A DNA stretch of 9,574 bases from an uncultured Bryobacterales bacterium (GTDB lineage Bacteria; Acidobacteriota; Terriglobia; Bryobacterales; UBA6623): positions 1-9,574 of the forward strand of contig CAMPKL010000092.1 of the NCBI GenBank assembly GCA_946887065.1, in the 5' to 3' direction. The notes under the pieces are model-generated. The model was not told the DNA's origin and did no database searches. It was given only the letters and a program-made list of their open reading frames with translations. How positions within the stretch are numbered: position 1 is the stretch's first letter; each line of letters starts with the position of its first letter. A program made the position numbers and the translations under genes. This document shows positions 1-6,510 of this stretch, in pieces.

Positions 1-6
1 GCTGTC

Positions 7-285
7 GTGTCCGCGCTGTATGACGTCTTGATCACCAACCCGCGAAATATAGAGTTAGGGCGCGCGGAGGTTGCCAAGGCCATTCATTGCCGCATCGATG
101 ACCTGGAGTTTCCCATTTGGTTCCTCCGCGAGTGCGGTCTCATAAAAACATCCAACGCGGGCGATTATTCGATTACCGCGGACGGCGTGAAGTGGGTCGA
201 GTCCGGCGGCGTGCCTCACTTGGCGCCCAAAGCGAGCCCCAAGGTTGTGGAAGAGTTGCCGACTAACTCGCGTCGCGCGGGCTAG
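7..285 (+). CDS. Small hypothetical protein, possible winged-helix fold (5' end uncertain)
   Basis: I do not recognise a named family. The frame is open from the first base of the window. A GTG at 7 is the first possible start in view, but two further sense codons precede it and no ribosome binding site can be seen, so the true start may lie upstream. From the GTG the product is 92 residues. Residues 1-65 alternate likely helices (a segment around GRAEVAKAIH, then IWFLRECGLI) with a short strand pair ending in YSITADGVKWVE. That order, helix-turn-helix followed by a wing with a 'Y-x-I-T-x-x-G' signature, is common in small winged-helix DNA-binding proteins. The tail (about 66-92) is rich in Pro, Ala and Ser and looks disordered. 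The stop codon TAG at 283-285 overlaps the stop of the convergent dehydratase gene. A regulatory role would be a guess from fold impression only. Confidence 0.6.
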   Translation: MSALYDVLITNPRNIELGRAEVAKAIHCRIDDLEFPIWFLRECGLIKTSNAGDYSITADGVKWVESGGVPHLAPKASPKVVEELPTNSRRAG

Positions 286-1979
286 TCAGCGTCCTTGTGC
301 AGGAAGCGAAAATCACAGCCTTCATGTGCCTGGGTCACGTTATCCAAAAATAGCTTGCCGTAGCCCCGCTTGTAATGCGGCGCCTGCGGTTTTCGCGCGG
401 CCAGTCGTCGCTGAATTTCTTCATCATCAACCAGCAGCGTGAGACGCCGCTCTTCCACGTTCAATTCAATCTCGTCGCCTGTTTGCACCGCCGCCAACGG
501 CCCCCCGATCGCGGACTCCGGCGACACATGCAGCACGTCCGCGCCGAAGCTCGTGCCGCTCATGCGCGCATCCGAGATGCGCACCATGTCCTTCACGCCG
601 CCTTTGAGTAACTTGGCGGGAATCGGAATGTGGCCCCACTCCGGGAAACCGGGGGCGCCGATCGGTCCGCCATTCTTCATCACCAATACCGAGTTCTCGT
701 CCACGTCCAAATCTGGGTCGTCGATCCGCTCCAGCATCTCTTGCCGCGTTTCAAACACCACCGCCTTGCCGCGATGCTTCCACAAGTGAGGCGAAGCCGC
801 GGACTGCTTGAACACGGCGCCCTCGGGACAAATATTTCCATAGAGAATGGCCGTGCCGCCTTCTTTATGAATCGGGCTATCCAACGAATGGACCACGTCC
901 TGGTCCGGCTCCGGCGCCTTTTCGAGATTTTCAGCCAGCGTCTTGCCGTTAACCGTCAACGCATCGCCATGCAGCAGCGGCAGCAACGCCTTCATGACCG
1001 TCGGCAGCCCCCCGGCGTAGAAGAAGTCCTCCATCACGTGCTCGCCGGACGGCTTCATATTCGCGATCAACGGAGTTTCGCGTGATATCCGGTCAAAATC
1101 CGCCAGCCTCAGATCCACCCCCAGACGTCGCGCAATAGCCAGCAAGTGCGGCACGGCGTTTGTGGAGCCGCCGATTGCCATGTCGGCCCGAATCGCGTTC
1201 TCCAACGCCTTCCGCGTCATGATCGCCGAGGGCTTCAGTCCGTCCCAGGCCATTTCCACAATGCGCCGGCCGCTCTCCTCCGCCAACACCGCGCGCCTCG
1301 AATCGACCGCTGGGATCGCAGCTCCCCCCGGCAGCGTCATGCCCATCGCTTCCGCCATTGACGCCATCGTCGATGCCGTCCCCATTACCGTGCAGTGCCC
1401 GTGGCTGCGCGAAAGGCATCCTTCGATCTCAGCCAATTGCTCGTCGCCGATGCGCCCGGCCCGGTACTCGTCGAATAGACGTCTCCCGTCGGTCCCCGAT
1501 CCCAGCGTCTGCTTGCCCCAACGGCCCGCCAACATCGGCCCCCCGGTCACCATGATCGCCGGGACATCCGCTGACGCCGCGCCCATCAGCTGCGCCGGCG
1601 TCGTCTTATCGCAGCCCGCGAGCAACACGACGCCGTCGATCGGGTTCGCTGTGATCGACTCTTCGACGTCCATCGCCATCAGGTTGCGGAACATCATCGT
1701 CGTCGGCTTCATGAACATCTCGCCGAGCGAGATCGTCGGGAACTCCAAGGGCACGCCGCCGGCCGCCCAAACGCCCCGCTTGACGGCCTCGGCGAGACCC
1801 CTCAAGTGGACGTTGCAGTTATTCAACTCCGACCACGAGTTACAAATGCCGATAATCGGCTTGTCTTCGAAAATGTTGTGACCGAAGCCTTCCGCCCTCA
1901 ACCAAGCGCGGCGGGCGAAATTATAGTACCCCTTGCCGTGGAACCACGAGTGCGAGCGTAAGCCCTTTGGATCGCGCAT
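282..1979 (-). CDS. IlvD/Edd-superfamily dehydratase, pentonate (L-arabinonate) dehydratase-like
   Basis: The product (565 residues) is an iron-sulfur dehydratase that removes water from a sugar acid or dihydroxy acid to give a 2-keto-3-deoxy acid; it should be cytoplasmic. Visible residues are C55 (in NNCN), C123 (in AGCDKTTP) and C196 (in HGHCTVMGTAS) as [2Fe-2S] ligands, E87, D124 and K125 as the Mg/carbamylated-lysine site, and S474 in SDARMSG as the likely catalytic alkoxide. As I recall, the Rhizobium L-arabinonate dehydratase uses C59, C127, C200, E91, D128, K129 and S480, so the spacing here is nearly identical. The segments FPTISLGE and KPTTMMFRNLMAM are typical of the pentonate/hexonate branch and unlike E. 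coli IlvD. The length is close to the usual 570-580. The C-terminal GYGKLF...VTQAHEGCDF also fits that branch. ATG at 1979 has no strong Shine-Dalgarno sequence. The exact substrate (arabinonate, xylonate, gluconate or other) cannot be read from sequence. Automated pipelines may mislabel it dihydroxy-acid dehydratase. Confidence 0.9.
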   Translation of the reverse strand: MRDPKGLRSHSWFHGKGYYNFARRAWLRAEGFGHNIFEDKPIIGICNSWSELNNCNVHLRGLAEAVKRGVWAAGGVPLEFPTISLGEMFMKPTTMMFRNLMAMDVEESITANPIDGVVLLAGCDKTTPAQLMGAASADVPAIMVTGGPMLAGRWGKQTLGSGTDGRRLFDEYRAGRIGDEQLAEIEGCLSRSHGHCTVMGTASTMASMAEAMGMTLPGGAAIPAVDSRRAVLAEESGRRIVEMAWDGLKPSAIMTRKALENAIRADMAIGGSTNAVPHLLAIARRLGVDLRLADFDRISRETPLIANMKPSGEHVMEDFFYAGGLPTVMKALLPLLHGDALTVNGKTLAENLEKAPEPDQDVVHSLDSPIHKEGGTAILYGNICPEGAVFKQSAASPHLWKHRGKAVVFETRQEMLERIDDPDLDVDENSVLVMKNGGPIGAPGFPEWGHIPIPAKLLKGGVKDMVRISDARMSGTSFGADVLHVSPESAIGGPLAAVQTGDEIELNVEERRLTLLVDDEEIQRRLAARKPQAPHYKRGYGKLFLDNVTQAHEGCDFRFLHKDAD

Positions 1980-2129
1980 TAGAGGCTACGATAGCAAAGC
2001 GCCGAGCCCTCTCCGGCTCCGATCACCCTTAGTATTGAGACGGCCTCCTTAGCCTTTGCCTAGGTGTTTTTGCGGCTCGCGTGTCCTATAGTTTTCTCGC
2101 TCGCTTAGGCTCCCACGCGAGTGAATCTC

Positions 2130-2156
2130 CCAGTTGAGGGCCCCGGCGCCCTCTGG
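2130..2156 (+). other. Hairpin in the tad operon leader
   Basis: GAGGGC (2136-2141) and GCCCTC (2148-2153) form a perfect 6-bp GC-rich stem around the loop CCCGGC. CCA (2130-2132) can pair with TGG (2154-2156) across a 3-base GTT bulge, extending it to 9 bp. No T-tract follows, so it is not a standard intrinsic terminator. It lies about 80 bases before the TadG start and could be a 5'-UTR structure or an operator. In GC-rich DNA a chance origin is quite possible. Confidence 0.35.
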
Positions 2157-2218
2157 AATACTGACATTGCCGTACTTCGGACAGGAGCCGAAACGACCGT
2201 TCCCCGCGAGTCGTGGTC

Positions 2219-2224
2219 AAGGAG
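2219..2224 (+). promoter_or_regulatory. Shine-Dalgarno sequence of the TadG-like gene (decides the start)
   Basis: AAGGAG lies 8 bases before the ATG at 2233. This strong, well-spaced site supports that ATG over the in-frame upstream ATG at 2134 and the GTG at 2224, which overlaps the site itself. Confidence 0.8.
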
Positions 2225-2232
2225 TGCATCGA

Positions 2233-3495
2233 ATGTGTACACAAGCAACTGAGAGCAGCGTAACCGGCAGGCATCATGGGCCGCTGGGCAAGCGCGGCCA
2301 AACCGCGATCATCCTCACGATTGCGTTCGGCACGATGCTGGCGCTGTTGGGACTGGTGTTTGATGGGGGCCGTATCTATTTCGAAAAGCGTCATATGCAG
2401 GCCGCGGCAGACGCCGGGGTGTTTGGCGCTATTCAGGAAATGCGCCGAGGCAACCGAGACTTAGCAAACAACCTCGATCCTGCTGCACGCTACGACGCGG
2501 GCTTGAACGGCTACGATGTCGACAACTCGATCATCACCGTCAACTCGCCTCCCGCTACGGGCCCGAACTCCGCAAACCCGAACTTTGTCGAAGTCATCAT
2601 TGAACAGACGGTGCCCAGCACTTTTATGCGGGTCGTGAACCGCCAGCAGGCCACCGTTCGTGTTCGTTCTGTCGGCGGCATGGTCTGGGGCGGCGACCCC
2701 TGCCTGGTCGCCCTAAATACGACTGCTTCCGCCGCCTTCAATGTGCAGGGCAACACCACGGTTGAAGCCGATTGCGGCGTCTACTCTAATTCCTCAGCCA
2801 GCAATGCACTGAACTCGCCATCCAGCACCGGCTGTATCACCGCTACTTGGGCCGGAATTTCAGGGCAAGCCAACGGCACGTGTTTCAACTTTTCAGGTGG
2901 CATGGACGAGGGACTGCCCCCGATCCCGGATCCGCTGGCGACTCTGCCGGAACCAGACTGCGCCAGTATGCCTGCCGGCCGCCGCACCGGAATCAACTAC
3001 TGGCCAGGCCGATACAACGGTGCTTTGCTCAACATCAACGGTGGTAATTATCAGTTCCAGCCAGGCATCTACTGCGTTACGTCCGGCATGCACTGGACGG
3101 GAGGCACGATCTCCGGTGACGGAGTAATGTTCTACATCGTCAACAACCCAGGTAACCAGGCGAACGGCGTCAACATCAACGGTAACGCCTTTGTAAACCT
3201 GAGCGCGCCGACTTCGGGTCCGTACCAGGGCATCCTCTTTTATGGGGCTCGCTCCAACCCAAGCTGGAATCCCGGTAACCACATTGAAGGAACGTCAACC
3301 TCGACTTTCACTGGAGCCATCTACTTCCGCAACGAGCACATTCAGTTTGCAGGGAATTCCAGTGCAGTCAACGAATGGGCCATGGTCATCGGGGATACCG
3401 TCGAGTTTATCGGCAACAGCGGCCTGCGCTTTTTGAAAAAGCCGACCGACCCAAGCACCGCGCCGCCGATCTTCCGCGTCGCCCTGACTGAGTAA
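2233..3495 (+). CDS. TadG-like Flp pilus-assembly protein with beta-helix-like C-terminal region
   Basis: The product is 420 residues when started at ATG 2233. Residues 1-21 are a basic cytoplasmic tail. Residues 22-43 (from GQTAIILTIAFG) form a single membrane helix, followed by LVFDGGRIYFEKRHMQAAAD. This is the hallmark of the TadE/TadG-like N-terminal domain, in which the helix anchors a large extracytoplasmic part. Residues about 155-400 contain repeated G-N turns: VQGN (171), INGN (315), FAGN (372) and FIGN (392), plus LSAPTSGPYQGILFY and FTGAIYF. These look like rungs of a right-handed beta-helix, a layout I recall from other long TadG-type proteins. Six cysteines in this part (157, 181, 201, 217, 243, 281) could form disulfides in the periplasm. 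It is the first gene of a three-gene operon; the next gene starts 13 bases after its stop. A role in a Tad/Flp-type fibre or secretion system is inferred from family, because no Tad motor or secretin gene is in view. Confidence 0.85.
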   Translation: MCTQATESSVTGRHHGPLGKRGQTAIILTIAFGTMLALLGLVFDGGRIYFEKRHMQAAADAGVFGAIQEMRRGNRDLANNLDPAARYDAGLNGYDVDNSIITVNSPPATGPNSANPNFVEVIIEQTVPSTFMRVVNRQQATVRVRSVGGMVWGGDPCLVALNTTASAAFNVQGNTTVEADCGVYSNSSASNALNSPSSTGCITATWAGISGQANGTCFNFSGGMDEGLPPIPDPLATLPEPDCASMPAGRRTGINYWPGRYNGALLNINGGNYQFQPGIYCVTSGMHWTGGTISGDGVMFYIVNNPGNQANGVNINGNAFVNLSAPTSGPYQGILFYGARSNPSWNPGNHIEGTSTSTFTGAIYFRNEHIQFAGNSSAVNEWAMVIGDTVEFIGNSGLRFLKKPTDPSTAPPIFRVALTE

Positions 3496-3508
3496 CAAGG
3501 AAATTCCC

Positions 3509-3961
3509 ATGCGTCATCCTTTTAAGCGTCTATTCAAATCTCAGCGCGGCAACGCGATTGTGGAGTTCGCCATCGGTGCACCAGTGCTGTTGGTACTAGT
3601 GATGGCGGCCGTTGACTTTAGCCGTCTCTTCTTTGAGACCACGATAGCCAGCAACGCCGCGGCCGCCGGTTCGTTCTATGGAGCCCAGAATATTCGCTAC
3701 GCGGGCGATTACGCGGGAATGGCCACCGTCGCGGACAACGACTCCACCGAAGTGGACGGCAAGACCATTTCCGCGGATCGGTATTGCGATTGCCCTGACG
3801 GTTCGATTATCGATCCCTGCACCACCAACTGCCCAGGCTACGGCGCCCCCCGCGTGTATATGAGAGCTCGCGTTCAAAAGAGCTTTACCACGCTGGGTTG
3901 GTACCCCGGTATCCCGCAGACGACCAGCATCGACATGCGTCGTTGGGTCCGCGTGCAATAG
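3509..3961 (+). CDS. TadE-like pseudopilin (first copy)
   Basis: The product has 150 residues, within the usual size of TadE-family minor or pseudopilins of Tad/Flp systems. A basic N-terminus (RHPFKRLFKSQRG) leads into GNAIVEFA. The conserved glutamate E19 corresponds to the E of the pilin-like processing/assembly motif. A hydrophobic helix at about 21-35 follows, then VDFSRLFFETTIASNAAAAG, typical of the family. A four-cysteine cluster, C93-x-C95 then C104-x3-C108, sits in the exported part and could form two disulfides; similar clusters occur in other TadE proteins as I recall. ATG 3509 has AAGGAA at 3497-3502 with 6-base spacing. It lies between the TadG-like gene and a second TadE-like gene on one transcript. 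It may be cut by a TadV-type prepilin peptidase, which is not encoded here. Confidence 0.85.
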   Translation: MRHPFKRLFKSQRGNAIVEFAIGAPVLLVLVMAAVDFSRLFFETTIASNAAAAGSFYGAQNIRYAGDYAGMATVADNDSTEVDGKTISADRYCDCPDGSIIDPCTTNCPGYGAPRVYMRARVQKSFTTLGWYPGIPQTTSIDMRRWVRVQ

Positions 3962-3963
3962 AC

Positions 3964-3968
3964 GGAGG
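3964..3968 (+). promoter_or_regulatory. Shine-Dalgarno sequence pointing to a TTG start
   Basis: GGAGG is 8 bases from the TTG at 3977 but 14 bases from the next in-frame ATG at 3983. The spacing favours TTG as the initiation codon of the third tad-operon gene. Confidence 0.65.
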
Positions 3969-3976
3969 TTTCCCAA

Positions 3977-4417
3977 TTGAAAATGTCAAACCAGATCAAT
4001 AGCTCCCGCAACGAACGCTTCGGTTCTCGCAGAGGCCAGAGCATGGTCGAGTTTTCGCTCGTGTTCGTCCTCTTCATAACGATGATGGCCGGCATGTTCG
4101 AGTTCGGTCGTGCACTGTGGGTCTACACGACGTTGGCCCATGCCACGCGCGAAGGGGCGCGCTACGCCATGGTGCATGGAGCGAATAACTCCGTCACCAA
4201 CGACCAGATCATTGCGCGGGTCCGCGCCCAAGCGATTGGGCTAAGCCCCGGCGATGTCACGGTGACGCCCACCTATGCGCCCAACAACCAGATCGGCAGC
4301 TTCGTGACGGTTCAGGCAACCTACCCGTTTTCGATGGTGCTCGGCAAGCTTCTGTTCTCAGACGGTACGAATGGCTTCGCCATGAGAGCCAGCTCGCGCA
4401 TGGTCGTTCTGAACTAA
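3977..4417 (+). CDS. TadE-like pseudopilin (second copy)
   Basis: The product has 146 residues from the TTG start (144 from the alternative ATG at 3983). A basic N-terminal tail (residues 1-19) runs into RRGQSMVEFSLV, with the conserved glutamate at E25 and a membrane helix at about 22-41. The signature MFEFGRALWVYTTLAHATREGARYAMVHG follows; its 'REGARYA' segment is diagnostic of TadE-like proteins. The exported remainder (about 65-146) has no cysteines, unlike its upstream neighbour, and ends in a beta-rich stretch (VTVQATYPF, ASSRMVVLN). It starts 15 bases after the first TadE-like gene and is the last gene before the terminator at 4443-4473. The two TadE copies differ outside the N-terminal helix, so they are probably distinct subunits rather than a recent duplication. 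Confidence 0.88.
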   Translation: MKMSNQINSSRNERFGSRRGQSMVEFSLVFVLFITMMAGMFEFGRALWVYTTLAHATREGARYAMVHGANNSVTNDQIIARVRAQAIGLSPGDVTVTPTYAPNNQIGSFVTVQATYPFSMVLGKLLFSDGTNGFAMRASSRMVVLN

Positions 4418-4442
4418 CCTCCATCAGATTTTCGATTGGGTC

Positions 4443-4473
4443 GGGGCCTTCGCTAACGCGAGGCCCCTTTTTT
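4443..4473 (+). terminator. Rho-independent terminator of the tad operon
   Basis: GGGGCCT (4443-4449) pairs with AGGCCCC (4461-4467). After one bulged T at 4450, CGC (4451-4453) pairs with GCG (4458-4460) around the loop TAAC. Six T residues follow directly (4468-4473). It begins 26 bases after the last TadE-like stop codon and separates the tad operon from acs. Confidence 0.92.
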
Positions 4474-4534
4474 GTCTCACAGTGCTTCCGCGACCCCGTG
4501 TTGTATGCTGTGAAATCGCCGTCCAGTCGGCCCA

Positions 4535-6481
4535 GTGAAGTCCATGCCCATTGAGAAGTTCTATCCCCCCTCCGCTGAATTCGCCGCCAACGCCCGCATC
4601 AGCGGCATGGACGCCTACCAACGGATGTTCGATGAGGCCAAGGCCGATCCGGAAGCGTTCTGGGCTCGTATCGCCGGCGAAAACATCCATTGGTTTCGGC
4701 CCTGGGAAAAAACTCTCGACTCCAGCGAAGCCCCTTTCTATAAGTGGTTCGTCGGCGGCAAGACGAACATGGCGTACAACTGCCTTGACCGCCACGTCGA
4801 GAACGGCCGCAAAGACAAGCCGGCCATCGTCTGGGAAGGCGAACCCGGCGACCCACGCACCCTCACCTACGAGCAGCTCACCAGCGACGTCTCTCGCTTC
4901 GCCAACGCGATCAAGAAGCTCGGCTACAAAACCGGCGACCGCGCCATCATCTACATGCCGATGGTTCCCGAGTTGCCTATCGCCATGCTGGCCTGCGCCC
5001 GGCTTGGCGTCCCCCATTCGGTCGTCTTCGGCGGATTCTCGGCCGAAGCTCTCAAGACTCGCATCCTCGATCTCGACGCCACGCTCGTCATCACTGCCGA
5101 CGGCGGTTACCGCCGCGGCAAAGTCGTCCCCTTGAAGCAGGCCGTCGATGACGCTCTCGTCGATTGCCCCGGCGTCTCCAACGTCATCGTCCATGAACGG
5201 ACCAAGCAGGGCGTCACGATGCAAGCCGGCCGCGATCACTCTTGGGTTTCGCTCATCGCCGATGTCGACGATGACTGCCCAGCCGTCGAACTCGACGCAG
5301 AACACCCACTCTACGTCCTGTACACTTCCGGTACCACAGGCAAACCCAAAGGCATTGTTCACACCACCGGCGGCTACCAGGTTCAGATCTCAGCCGCCAT
5401 GCAGTGGGTCTTCGACATCCGTGAAGATGACATCTACTGGTGCGCCGCCGACGTCGGCTGGGTCACCGGACACAGCTACATCGTCTACGGTCCTCTCCTC
5501 GCCGGCACGACCACGGTGATGTATGAAGGCGCCCCTGACTTCCCTCAGTTCGATCGCTTCTGGGAAATCATCGAGAAGCATAAAATCAACATCCTCTACA
5601 CGTCGCCGACCGCTATCCGGGCTTTCATCAAGTGGGGCGATGCACATCCCGCCAAGCACGATCTTTCATCCCTGCGCTTGTTGGGCTCCGTCGGCGAGCC
5701 GATCAACCCTTCGGCCTGGGAATGGTATTACCGCGTCATCGGCGGCAGCCGCTGTCCGGTCGTCGATACCTGGTGGCAAACCGAAACCGGCTCGATCATG
5801 ATCTCGCCTCTGCCGGGCGCGACGCCGGCCAAACCGGGTTCGGCAACATTTCCCTTGCCGGGAATTCAAGCCGACGTCGTCGACATGAAGGGTAATTCCG
5901 TCCCCAACGGCGGCGAGGGATACTTGGTAATCAAGCAGCCCTGGCCGGCGATGTTCCGCACGCTCTACGGCGATCCCGACCGCTTCGTCCAGACTTACTG
6001 GAGCCAGATCCCCGGCTGCTACTTCGTCGGCGATGCCGCCCGCCGCGATGAAGACGGCTACATCTGGGTCCTCGGTCGCGTCGATGACGTCATGAACGTC
6101 TCCGGTCACCGGCTCTCAACGGCGGAGTTGGAATCTTCGCTCGTGCGCCATCCCGCCGTGGCCGAGGCCGCCGTCATCGGCAAGCCCGACCAACAGACCG
6201 GCCAAGCCGTGGTCGCGTTCGTCACGCTCAAGCAAGGCAATGACCCCACCGACGCGCTCAACTCCGAGCTGCGCGAATGGGTCGCCCAAGAGATCGGCAA
6301 GTTCGCCCGCCCTCAGCAAATTCGCTTCAGCGAAGGCCTACCCAAGACTCGTTCCGGCAAAATCATGCGACGCCTCTTACGCGAGATCGTCACTAGCGAC
6401 AAGGTCACCGGCGACATCACCACGCTCGAAGATCTCTCGGTCATCAACCGCCTAGCCAGCGCCCAAGAAGACGAAGACTAG
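4535..6481 (+). CDS. acs: Acetyl-CoA synthetase (AMP-forming)
   Basis: The enzyme activates acetate with ATP to acetyl-AMP and then forms acetyl-CoA in the cytoplasm. The product has 648 residues (GTG 4535) or 645 (ATG 4544), close to the 652 of enterobacterial Acs. The N-terminal cap is followed by the P-loop [11 protein letters not shown] at 263-273. The acetate-pocket motif WWQTETG is at 413-419; the second Trp is the residue that restricts the pocket to small acyl groups. The hinge/CoA-binding region [13 protein letters not shown] is at 514-526. The catalytic lysine is in [11 protein letters not shown] at K609, which is also the known acetylation site in Salmonella Acs. Numbering from the GTG matches the Salmonella positions W414 and K609 as I recall them. 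Neither start has a good ribosome binding site; ATG 4544 is an equal candidate. The next gene begins 29 bases after its stop and may be cotranscribed. No acetyltransferase or deacetylase gene is in view. Confidence 0.97.
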   Translation: MKSMPIEKFYPPSAEFAANARISGMDAYQRMFDEAKADPEAFWARIAGENIHWFRPWEKTLDSSEAPFYKWFVGGKTNMAYNCLDRHVENGRKDKPAIVWEGEPGDPRTLTYEQLTSDVSRFANAIKKLGYKTGDRAIIYMPMVPELPIAMLACARLGVPHSVVFGGFSAEALKTRILDLDATLVITADGGYRRGKVVPLKQAVDDALVDCPGVSNVIVHERTKQGVTMQAGRDHSWVSLIADVDDDCPAVELDAEHPLYVLYTSGTTGKPKGIVHTTGGYQVQISAAMQWVFDIREDDIYWCAADVGWVTGHSYIVYGPLLAGTTTVMYEGAPDFPQFDRFWEIIEKHKINILYTSPTAIRAFIKWGDAHPAKHDLSSLRLLGSVGEPINPSAWEWYYRVIGGSRCPVVDTWWQTETGSIMISPLPGATPAKPGSATFPLPGIQADVVDMKGNSVPNGGEGYLVIKQPWPAMFRTLYGDPDRFVQTYWSQIPGCYFVGDAARRDEDGYIWVLGRVDDVMNVSGHRLSTAELESSLVRHPAVAEAAVIGKPDQQTGQAVVAFVTLKQGNDPTDALNSELREWVAQEIGKFARPQQIRFSEGLPKTRSGKIMRRLLREIVTSDKVTGDITTLEDLSVINRLASAQEDED

Positions 6482-6510
6482 TTCACAATACAGCGGAGGA
6501 CGACCTCGTC

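Larger units (their letters stand above)
1980..2232. other. Divergent intergenic region between dehydratase and tad operon
   Basis: This 253-bp spacer must hold promoters for both the minus-strand dehydratase and the plus-strand tad operon. I see no convincing coding sequence. A TATAGT at 2087-2092 could be a -10 element for the plus strand, but no good -35 box lies 16-18 bp upstream, so I do not call a promoter. The right half carries several short inverted repeats, described separately. The plus-strand frame extends upstream of the chosen TadG start to an ATG at 2134, but that stretch has no ribosome binding site and a composition unlike a signal or leader peptide. Confidence 0.7.

Noticed and set aside
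1162..1881. Plus-strand open frame (239 codons) opposite the dehydratase
   Set aside because: It is fully contained within the dehydratase gene on the other strand, with no family motif and no ribosome binding site that I can support.
2087..2092. TATAGT as a -10 promoter element
   Set aside because: There is no acceptable -35 hexamer at 16-18 bp spacing, and promoter consensus in the likely phylum is not well defined, so it is mentioned only in the intergenic entry.
2134..2232. N-terminal extension of the TadG-like protein from ATG 2134
   Set aside because: The extra 33 residues do not look like a TadG N-terminus, and the strong AAGGAG at 2219-2224 is correctly spaced for ATG 2233.
2086..2394. 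Minus-strand open frame overlapping the start of the tad operon
   Set aside because: It overlaps the TadG-like start and membrane helix in antisense and shows no domain or credible start signal.
4501..4509. TTGTATGCT as a possible acs promoter -10
   Set aside because: No matching -35 box is visible at the correct spacing. The acs promoter is probably in 4474-4534 but cannot be pinpointed.
4424..5362. Long minus-strand open frame (312 codons) opposite acs
   Set aside because: It lies antisense to the unmistakable Acs reading frame, starts inside it and runs across the tad terminator. Its composition (rich in G, D, V, A) is that of a mirror of a GC-rich gene, with no recognisable domain.
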